DNA from: Actinobacteria bacterium UBA2541
GTDB taxonomy: Bacteria; Actinomycetota; Actinomycetes; Nanopelagicales; Nanopelagicaceae
Direction of reading: 5' to 3'
Assembly (NCBI GenBank): GCA_002340925.1
Contig: DDMR01000089.1
Location: forward strand, 1 to 15,199
DNA: 15,199 nucleotides
Made by a program: the position numbers and the translations under genes. A model generated the notes under the pieces. The model saw only the letters and a program-made list of their open reading frames with translations. It was not told the origin of the DNA and ran no database searches. Below are positions 7,195 through 13,209 of the stretch, piece after piece; within the stretch, counting starts at the first letter, position 1; each line of letters opens with the position of its first letter.

Positions 7195-8679
7195 TTACTT
7201 AACAGGTCCAACAATTCTTTCTGCAGCAAGGCGACCTGAAATTAAAACCATTGGAACTCCAACTCCTGGTTGTGTGCCAGAACCTGCAAAGACAACGTTC
7301 TCAAAACCCTTTGCAATATTGCGTGGTCTAAATGGTCCGGTTTGGAAGAAGGTATGTGCACTAGCGAATGGTGCGCCTTGCTCCATTCCTTGGTTCTGCC
7401 AATCAAGTGGAGTTGTCATATGTTCCACTTCAATTGAATCTGCAAAGCCGTCATAACCACGTTCCTCCATGGTGCGGAGCATTTGATCGCGATATTTAGG
7501 TCCTGTGACTTTCCAGTCAATATCTGCAGACAAGTTTGGGGTCGGGAAGAGAACGTAATAAGAGCTCTTTCCAGCCGGCGCTAAATCTTTATCGTCCTGA
7601 GTTGGAACAGTTACCAGCAAACTCGGGTCGGTCATAAGGGTCTTCTTCTTAATGAGTTCATCAAAGACGCCATCCCATGATTTTCCGAAGTGAATATTGT
7701 GATGCGCCAATCTGTCGTAACTCTTGTTAGAGCCAATCAGAAGCGTTACACAAGAAGGTGAATAGTTGAGACGTTTTACTGATGGGGGCGTGCGTCCTAA
7801 TAATTCACGCCAAGCAACTGGCAAATCTGGATTCAGAATTACCACATCGCATTCGATTCGATCACCCTCCGCAGTAATTACAGCGCGAGCACGCCCACCA
7901 GAATGTTCGATATATGTAACGGTCTGGTTGTATTTAAATTCAACTCCATGCTTTGCAGCAGCACCGGCAAGTGCCCGAGGCATCGCATGCATTCCACCCT
8001 TTGGGAAGAAAACGCCATTTACAGAATCCATATATGCAATCACTGCATAAATTGCCAGCGCTTGTTGCGGGCTAACACCGGCATACATCGCTTGGAATGA
8101 GTAAACCTTCTGAGTTCTAGGATCTTTCAAGAAGTCATTAACTTTTGGTGCAAGTCTTCTAAAGCCACCTAAGGCAATTAGCCTTGCAAGGTTAGGCGTC
8201 AAAAGATTAAAAGGCGAATCAATATTGCGATCGATGAAATCTTTCATCTCATACTTATAAAGCTTGGTAACAAAATCTACATATCTGCCATATCCAGCAG
8301 CTTCATCTGGACCAATAACATTGCGAATTTCTTCCTGCATCCGACCGGTTTCAGCATGAACATCTAGCGTTGAACCGTCATGATAAAAAGCGCGATAGAG
8401 CGGCTTTAGTGGAAGTAGTTCCATCCAATCTTCAAGTTTCTCGCCGACACAGGAGAGTGCATCTTGAATCAGATCAGGCATTGTTAGAACACTTGGGCCG
8501 GTATCAAAAGAGTAACCATCTTTATTTAGCAAGCCATTTCGACCACCTGGAACACTTTCGCGTTCTATCACTGTGACTTTTCGACCAGCACCAGCTAACC
8601 GAAGTGCAGCGCTAAGCCCACCCAAGCCAGCACCAACAATTACAACATGGTCTGTAGGTCCTTTTACACGAGCCGTCAT
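7195..8679 (-). CDS. crtI: Phytoene desaturase (CrtI type)
   Basis: FAD-dependent desaturase and isomerase that converts phytoene to lycopene, or to an intermediate, at the membrane surface. It has 494 residues, normal for CrtI. The N-terminal Rossmann motif VVIVGAGLGGLSAALRLA (residues 12-29) ends with E39 for FAD ribose. DTGPSVLTMPD follows, and the C-terminal CrtI signature FAGSGTQPGVGVPMVLISG lies at about 464-482. It begins with ATG 14 bp after idsA and abuts crtB, matching the idsA-crtI-crtB order of biosynthetic need. The number of desaturation steps cannot be read from the sequence. Confidence 0.95.
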   Translation of the reverse strand: MTARVKGPTDHVVIVGAGLGGLSAALRLAGAGRKVTVIERESVPGGRNGLLNKDGYSFDTGPSVLTMPDLIQDALSCVGEKLEDWMELLPLKPLYRAFYHDGSTLDVHAETGRMQEEIRNVIGPDEAAGYGRYVDFVTKLYKYEMKDFIDRNIDSPFNLLTPNLARLIALGGFRRLAPKVNDFLKDPRTQKVYSFQAMYAGVSPQQALAIYAVIAYMDSVNGVFFPKGGMHAMPRALAGAAAKHGVEFKYNQTVTYIEHSGGRARAVITAEGDRIECDVVILNPDLPVAWRELLGRTPPSVKRLNYSPSCVTLLIGSNKSYDRLAHHNIHFGKSWDGVFDELIKKKTLMTDPSLLVTVPTQDDKDLAPAGKSSYYVLFPTPNLSADIDWKVTGPKYRDQMLRTMEERGYDGFADSIEVEHMTTPLDWQNQGMEQGAPFASAHTFFQTGPFRPRNIAKGFENVVFAGSGTQPGVGVPMVLISGRLAAERIVGPVK

Positions 8680-8693
8680 TTAATGTCCGATTC

Positions 8694-9767
8694 CTAAAGT
8701 TTTCGTTGGGTAACAATGGTCAATAGCTGCGTCAATGCATTTAATGCCAGTGGGTCAATTTCACCATGTTCGAGCGCAGATTGCGCGTTGGAAGTTAGCG
8801 TTGAGATTAGCTCTTCGACTTCCGAAAGGGCGCCAGTTGAAACAAAGATATCGCGCACCTTAGCTACCTGGGATATTTCCAAACTCTGATTGCCTAGGGC
8901 CGAATGTATCTCGGACTTCTGGCTTGAATCAGCTAGCTCCATAACTTTCGCGAGTAGAACTGTTCGTTTGCCCTCGCGTAAATCATCGCCCGCAGGTTTA
9001 CCAGTTTCTTGGGGATCACCAAAAATTCCCAGAATGTCATCTCGAAGTTGAAATGCTTCGCCCAGCGGAAGTCCATAATTTGAATAGGTATTGAATAAAT
9101 CAGATTTCCCATTTCCAAGTGCTGCACCGAAATGTAGTGGTCGTTCAATTGTGTATTTTCCAGATTTGTAGCGTGCAACTTTAAGCGAACGCTCTACCGA
9201 TTCTGAAGCTAGTGCTTGTTCGTAAACATCTAAATATTGTCCAGCCATTAATTCAACGCGCATCTCGTCATACATTGGAAGTGATCGGATTAACGTTTCG
9301 CCATCAATTCCAGATTGGTGCAACATTTTTGCAGACCAGACAAGTGCTAAATCTCCGAGCAAAATAGCTGCTGAAATTCCAAATTGTTCACCAGAGCCGC
9401 TTAACTTCTGATCTTTGTGTAAAGCTTCAAAAGCTTTGTGGATTGCTGGCGCACCACGTCTAGTGTCAGATGCATCCATTACATCATCGTGCATAAGTGC
9501 GCAGACATGGATCAATTCAAGAGATGCACATGCACGTAAAATTTCAACGCTAGGTTTTGAACCAGTTCCAAGAAATCCGATAAATGCAAAGAGTGGGCGA
9601 AGCCGCTTTCCGCTATCCAAAAGAAAGCGCTCCATGGCCGAAGCCACCGGAGCTAACTCGGAGGCAATTTCATTTAAGTATTTATTCTCAGCCGCTACGA
9701 AGTTAAGCAATTCTTGATTTATAGAATTACGAATCTCTTTAAGGTCAGCGGAAGCAGAAAAACTCAC
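8694..9767 (-). CDS. idsA: Geranylgeranyl diphosphate synthase (polyprenyl synthase)
   Basis: Trans-isoprenyl diphosphate synthase that makes the C20 precursor for CrtB. It has KRLRPL for IPP binding, the first Asp-rich motif DDVMD followed by TRRG, and the second motif QLRDDILGIFGD. The residues just before DDVMD are small (Ala, Cys), which leaves a deep pocket and fits a C20 product. GTG at 9767 is preferred, giving 357 residues. The frame is open to another GTG at 9800, but that would overlap the divergent metF start. A -10-like TACCCT lies six bases before the chosen GTG, as expected for a leaderless message. It is the first gene of idsA-crtI-crtB. It may also feed quinone or lipid-carrier synthesis, as idsA does in other actinobacteria. 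Confidence 0.92.
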   Translation of the reverse strand: MSFSASADLKEIRNSINQELLNFVAAENKYLNEIASELAPVASAMERFLLDSGKRLRPLFAFIGFLGTGSKPSVEILRACASLELIHVCALMHDDVMDASDTRRGAPAIHKAFEALHKDQKLSGSGEQFGISAAILLGDLALVWSAKMLHQSGIDGETLIRSLPMYDEMRVELMAGQYLDVYEQALASESVERSLKVARYKSGKYTIERPLHFGAALGNGKSDLFNTYSNYGLPLGEAFQLRDDILGIFGDPQETGKPAGDDLREGKRTVLLAKVMELADSSQKSEIHSALGNQSLEISQVAKVRDIFVSTGALSEVEELISTLTSNAQSALEHGEIDPLALNALTQLLTIVTQRKL

Positions 9768-9773
9768 GGCGTA

Positions 9774-9779
9774 AGGGTA
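9774..9779 (-). promoter_or_regulatory. -10 element for idsA-crtI-crtB (leaderless)
   Basis: The minus strand reads TACCCT, then six bases, then the GTG start of idsA. TAnnnT followed by a six-base spacer to the start codon is the usual geometry of leaderless actinobacterial transcripts. No Shine-Dalgarno is well placed. The hexamer shares two bases with the opposing metF -10. Confidence 0.4.
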
Positions 9780-9783
9780 ACCT
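9778..9783 (+). promoter_or_regulatory. -10 element for metF
   Basis: TAACCT on + lies eight bases before the ATG at 9792, so transcription would begin at or one to two bases before that codon. There is no well-spaced Shine-Dalgarno (an AAGGG is 14 bases away). It overlaps the idsA -10 by two bases. Confidence 0.35.
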
Positions 9784-9791
9784 GACCCGCT

Positions 9792-10649
9792 ATGGAACAC
9801 ATGACAGTCTCGGTGGAGTTTTTTCCACCTAAGGACGACGCTGGCGAAGCGCGACTCTGGGAGGCTAGTTCTGCGCTCGAAACCATCGCACCTGATTTTA
9901 TTTCAGTGACATATGGCGCCGGCGGAAGCACTCGAGATCGAACAATTGCGATTACCAAAGAGATTACCAAGCGGACTGGGCGCGGAACCGTTGCGCATTT
10001 AACCTGTGTGGGTTCTACTAAAGAAGAGTTAATCGAAATACTAAATCAATACAAAGGTGCAGGAATTAAAAGTATCCTGGCACTTCGCGGTGATCCAGTT
10101 GGCGGGCCTGCTGCTAATTGGGTTACAACCGATGGCGGTTTTGATCATGCCGACCAACTAGTTGAACTTGCAATAAGCCAAGGTGGATTTGATGTTGGAG
10201 TTGCAGCGTTTCCCGATGGACATCCGGCGAGCAGCGGTAATCCGGAGAAAGATATTGATGTTCTGATTCGTAAAGAACAATTGGGTGCAACATTTGCAAC
10301 AACACAGTTCTTCTTCGAGAGTTCAAAGTGGGAGAGCCTAGTTTCAAAGCTAGAAGCACGCGGTTCAAAGCTTCCGGTTATCGCAGGAATCTTGCCCATC
10401 ACAAATGTTAAGCAGCTGCATCGTATGGCTGAACTTGGTGGCACACCAATCCCTCAGAAAATATCTAAGTTGTTTAATGGGATTTCAGAGGACCCAGATG
10501 CAGTTAGAAAAGCTGGTGCTGATTTAGCCACAAAACTCTGCCAAGAATTAATTGTACTTAAAGTCCCTGGTTTACATTTCTATACTATGAATACAGCTGT
10601 AGCCACGTTAGAAATTTGTGGAAACCTAGGGTTAAGTAACCGTGGATAA
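9792..10649 (+). CDS. metF: 5,10-Methylenetetrahydrofolate reductase
   Basis: FAD-dependent TIM-barrel enzyme that reduces methylene-THF to methyl-THF, the methyl donor for methionine synthesis. It has 285 residues, the usual bacterial single-domain length. Family landmarks are VEFFPPKDD at the N-terminus with the catalytic Glu, ISVTYGAGGSTRD, HLTCVGSTKEEL, LALRGDP, VAAFPDGHP, TQFFFESSKW and PVIAGILPITN, all in the standard order. ATG at 9792 is used; ATG at 9801 is an alternative that would leave a short leader. It is divergent from idsA and overlaps the next gene by 8 bp. The divergent metF/idsA arrangement also occurs in corynebacteria and mycobacteria. Confidence 0.93.
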   Translation: MEHMTVSVEFFPPKDDAGEARLWEASSALETIAPDFISVTYGAGGSTRDRTIAITKEITKRTGRGTVAHLTCVGSTKEELIEILNQYKGAGIKSILALRGDPVGGPAANWVTTDGGFDHADQLVELAISQGGFDVGVAAFPDGHPASSGNPEKDIDVLIRKEQLGATFATTQFFFESSKWESLVSKLEARGSKLPVIAGILPITNVKQLHRMAELGGTPIPQKISKLFNGISEDPDAVRKAGADLATKLCQELIVLKVPGLHFYTMNTAVATLEICGNLGLSNRG

Positions 10650-11262
10650 GAACGAATTTTTCACCACCTGGTCCAATTTGCATGGCGGTGCAAAGATAGA
10701 GGGAATTGTTAAAACTTGGTTGCAGATTTCATATGCCAGTGCCAAATTTCTTTCAAAATTACGAGTCACTCCAAACCTTCTAACTTTTGCTGGATTGTTC
10801 TTTGCAATCGCGCTCTGGCAATTTGCCAATAGCTGGGTGGCCGCGCTGTTTTTGGTTCTCTCACTATTCTTTGACGGAATTGATGGTTCGCTTGCAATCT
10901 TGCAGAAGAAAACTTCCAAATTCGGCGCATTCACTGATTCCTTTGTAGATCGAATCTCTGAAGTCTTCTGGGCACTTGCTCTCTATGAATTAGGTGCACC
11001 TGCAGCCTTGGTATTTGTTGCGCTACTTGCAACCTACGTTCAGGAATATATTCGCGCTCGGTCTGGCGGACTTGGCCACAACGAAGTCGGAATCGTAACT
11101 ATTTGCGAGCGTCCGGTGCGTGCAAGCTTGATCTTCATTGCGATTGTTGCCAATTTGGTTGAGCTTGATCTTGTTACAGCAATTGCAATTATCTGGGTTG
11201 CAATGCAGAACTTCGCCTTACTTCAATTGATTTTTACGAGCTACAAAACACTTAAAAACTAA
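10642..11262 (+). CDS. CDP-alcohol phosphatidyltransferase family membrane enzyme
   Basis: Integral membrane enzyme that moves a phosphatidyl (or similar) group from a CDP-linked donor to an alcohol in phospholipid synthesis. The signature is FFDGIDGSLA followed by FGAFTDSFVDR: all four metal-binding aspartates (D78, D81, D99, D103) and the spaced glycines are present. The Arg of the usual DGxxAR is Ile86, a change I also associate with an actinobacterial subfamily reading DGLDGAVAV. Hydrophobic spans lie around residues 45-76 and in the C-terminal half. The start is GTG inside the end of metF, an 8-bp overlap. The stop abuts the convergent AraC gene without a gap. The acceptor alcohol is unknown; glycerol phosphate or inositol phosphate are candidates. 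Confidence 0.82.
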   Translation: MDKNEFFTTWSNLHGGAKIEGIVKTWLQISYASAKFLSKLRVTPNLLTFAGLFFAIALWQFANSWVAALFLVLSLFFDGIDGSLAILQKKTSKFGAFTDSFVDRISEVFWALALYELGAPAALVFVALLATYVQEYIRARSGGLGHNEVGIVTICERPVRASLIFIAIVANLVELDLVTAIAIIWVAMQNFALLQLIFTSYKTLKN

Positions 11263-12240
11263 TTATCGTCGGATCGTTTCAGATGGTAATTCGCCAAAAC
11301 GCTCATGATACATCTTTGCAAATCGGCCCATATGTGTGAAGCCCCAAGAAAATGCAATATCAGAGATTGAAGAGTTTAAGCTGCGGTTTGAGATAAGTTC
11401 TTCACGAACTCTGGTAAGACGCACATTTCTAAGATAATCGGTGGGGCTCATACCAACATATTTCTTAAAACCGTCCTGTAATGACCTAATACTTACTCCT
11501 GCAATTCGTGCCATATCAGTAACTGTTAGTGGTTCTTCCGGACTGGCTTCACATGCTTGAATTGCTAAACGGACAGATCTTGGTGCTGCTGGTTCAACGC
11601 TTGTTCCGATTGATTCGCTGTAGTTATGGCGTTGGGAAAGTAAAAGTCCACTAATTATCAAATCTTGGAATTGGTTTCGAACGCCACTGTGCATGGTCAA
11701 TCCGCCACGATCTACATCTGCAACAAGCGTGTCAACCAACGTGCGCCAACTTCTTGCTTCAGGGGTTGTTAAATCCATTCCAAGATCAAAGCGCACTGGC
11801 AGATGTAACTCTCGGCCGATTAAGTCTTCGAGTCGTTCTTCAAGAGTGCTGCGATTAATGTAAACCAGTAGTTGTGGGTTTCCTTCGTGCCAGATCATGT
11901 CTAACTTCTCAAGGGGATTTGGGATAGATGCCATATTTACATCGGAGAGAATTTTCTCTTTTCCGCATGTGATTTCTGCGCTTCCAGCCAGGGGCATTTG
12001 AATTAAATAAAAAGAATTTAATTCTCCGGGAGTGATATGAACTTCTGCGCCGTAATCCAAATAATTTAAAGTTACATCACCAAGAGTTACACGATTGTGA
12101 ACGGTGTTAAGTTTCTCATCTTTATTAGTTGTCGTAAGTCCATGGGGACAGAAAACTCGGGCTACTTCACTACGTGCCTCATCCAAGTGGGAAGTGCGAA
12201 ATAGATTATGTTCGCGGAGCAGTTCGGTGAGTGGAACCAT
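11263..12240 (-). CDS. AraC-family transcriptional regulator
   Basis: DNA-binding regulator of about 325 residues. The N-terminal half resembles the AraC_binding_2 cupin-like sensor domain (from HLDEARSEVARVF onward). The last ~100 residues form the paired AraC helix-turn-helix, with LTVTDMARIAGVSIRSLQDGFKKY as the first reading helix region and ISDIAFSWGFTHMGRFAKMY as the second, ending FGELPSETIRR. ATG at 12240 is preferred because promoter-like elements lie immediately upstream. A GTG at 12255 would add five residues. Neither start has a Shine-Dalgarno. It is divergent from the dehydrogenase gene, so it probably activates that gene or itself in response to a pathway substrate. The effector is unknown. 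Confidence 0.9.
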   Translation of the reverse strand: MVPLTELLREHNLFRTSHLDEARSEVARVFCPHGLTTTNKDEKLNTVHNRVTLGDVTLNYLDYGAEVHITPGELNSFYLIQMPLAGSAEITCGKEKILSDVNMASIPNPLEKLDMIWHEGNPQLLVYINRSTLEERLEDLIGRELHLPVRFDLGMDLTTPEARSWRTLVDTLVADVDRGGLTMHSGVRNQFQDLIISGLLLSQRHNYSESIGTSVEPAAPRSVRLAIQACEASPEEPLTVTDMARIAGVSIRSLQDGFKKYVGMSPTDYLRNVRLTRVREELISNRSLNSSISDIAFSWGFTHMGRFAKMYHERFGELPSETIRR

Positions 12241-12246
12241 GTGAGA

Positions 12247-12276
12247 ATGGTTCACTTTGTAATGTCAGCCTGTCAA
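12247..12276 (-). promoter_or_regulatory. Possible leaderless promoter of the AraC gene
   Basis: The minus strand has a perfect TTGACA (12276-12271), an 18-base spacer, AACCAT (12252-12247) as a weak -10, then six bases to the ATG at 12240. If real, the GTG at 12255 would not be transcribed. The -10 match is poor, so confidence is moderate at best. Confidence 0.38.
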
Positions 12277-12331
12277 TGGTTTTATCGGCTTATTGGTCTT
12301 GTTATTTGCGTTCTTTGGATAGTCCATGCGT

Positions 12332-12357
12332 GGCTGGGACATCTTTGAGGGCCAGCC
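12332..12357 (+). promoter_or_regulatory. Inverted repeat in the leader of the dehydrogenase gene
   Basis: GGCTGG (12332-12337) and CCAGCC (12352-12357) form a 6-bp perfect, GC-rich stem around a 14-base loop, in otherwise AT-rich DNA, about 50 bases before the start codon. It lacks a following T-run, so it is not a plain terminator. It could be an operator or an RNA hairpin in the leader. Confidence 0.3.
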
Positions 12358-12397
12358 CTACCTAGCCTTTCCCTCATTACTTTTACCTCATAGTTCT

Positions 12398-12405
12398 AAA
12401 GGGAG
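12398..12405 (+). promoter_or_regulatory. Shine-Dalgarno that sets the dehydrogenase start
   Basis: AAAGGGAG ends four bases before ATG 12410. The reading frame is open back to another ATG at 12326, but that extension lacks a ribosome site and is not SDR-like, so 12410 is the start. Confidence 0.75.
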
Positions 12406-12409
12406 ATAC

Positions 12410-13198
12410 ATGAGTTCAGATTCACTAAAGGGCAAAGTTGCAATCGTCACTGGCGGTGGGACTCTGTTTGGTGCTGCGGTAGCAAAGACGCTTATCAATG
12501 ATGGCGCCAAAGTCATGATCGTTGAAATCAATACTGAAAGTGGATCGGCGGCCGCTAAAGCTTGCGGTGCTACTTTTTTTCATGGTGATGTAACTGATGA
12601 TTCTTCAATCTCGAAGTTGGTTGAATCAGTAATCTCCTCTTGGGGTCGGGTAGATATTCTGGTAAATCTTGCATGTTCATACGATGATTCTGGCGCCGAT
12701 AGCACTCGTGCCCAATGGACAAATACTTTGAATGTAAACATTGCAAGCGCAGCAATATTGGCCGCCGCAGTTCGGCCTTACATGGCAAAGCAGGGCGGTG
12801 GCTCAATCATTAATTTAACAAGTATTTCTTCGAGTGTTGCTCAGACCGGTCGTTGGATTTATCCAGTATCTAAAGCTGCGCTTGTTCAACTCACTCGCAA
12901 TATGGCGATGGATTATGCCGGCGATAAAATTCGCGTGAATTCAGTTTCACCAGGATGGACCTGGTCTGCAATTATGGACATGTTGTCAAAAGGTGATCGC
13001 AAGAAGACTGACCGAGTTGCTGCACCATTCCACTTGACCGGAAGAGTTGGCGATCCAGAAGAAGTTGCAAATGTGATTTCATTCTTGGCTAGCGATAAAG
13101 CTTCAGTGGTTACTGGCGCAGATTGGGCCGCAGATGGCGGCTATTCTGCAATGGGACCGGAGCAAGCTGTGCCCGCGATCCCATTACTAGAAGCATAA
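12410..13198 (+). CDS. Short-chain dehydrogenase/reductase (classical SDR)
   Basis: NAD(P)-dependent oxidoreductase of 262 residues, the standard classical SDR length. The cofactor motif is VTGGGTLFGAAVA (14-21), with Leu19 in place of the middle Gly of TGxxxGxG. The acidic residue E39 at the end of beta-2 favours NAD. D60 lies in the GDVTDD adenine loop. The usual NNAG reads NLAC (86-89). The catalytic set is complete: N110, S138, Y151 and K155 (YPVSK). SPGW follows and VTGADWAADGGYS closes the fold. It is divergent from the AraC regulator and convergent with the monooxygenase gene (11-bp gap). It likely oxidises a secondary alcohol or reduces a ketone in the same pathway. The substrate is unknown. 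Confidence 0.9.
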   Translation: MSSDSLKGKVAIVTGGGTLFGAAVAKTLINDGAKVMIVEINTESGSAAAKACGATFFHGDVTDDSSISKLVESVISSWGRVDILVNLACSYDDSGADSTRAQWTNTLNVNIASAAILAAAVRPYMAKQGGGSIINLTSISSSVAQTGRWIYPVSKAALVQLTRNMAMDYAGDKIRVNSVSPGWTWSAIMDMLSKGDRKKTDRVAAPFHLTGRVGDPEEVANVISFLASDKASVVTGADWAADGGYSAMGPEQAVPAIPLLEA

Positions 13199-13209
13199 TT
13201 TAATCGTTA

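Noticed and set aside
9768..9800. idsA start at GTG 9800
   Set aside because: It would overlap the divergent metF start by nine bases and add eleven residues without family support; GTG 9767 has a well-spaced -10.
12326..12409. N-terminal extension of the dehydrogenase from ATG 12326
   Set aside because: It has no Shine-Dalgarno, its residues (hydrophobic, proline-rich) do not match SDR N-termini, and a strong AAAGGGAG precedes ATG 12410, where the SDR fold begins.
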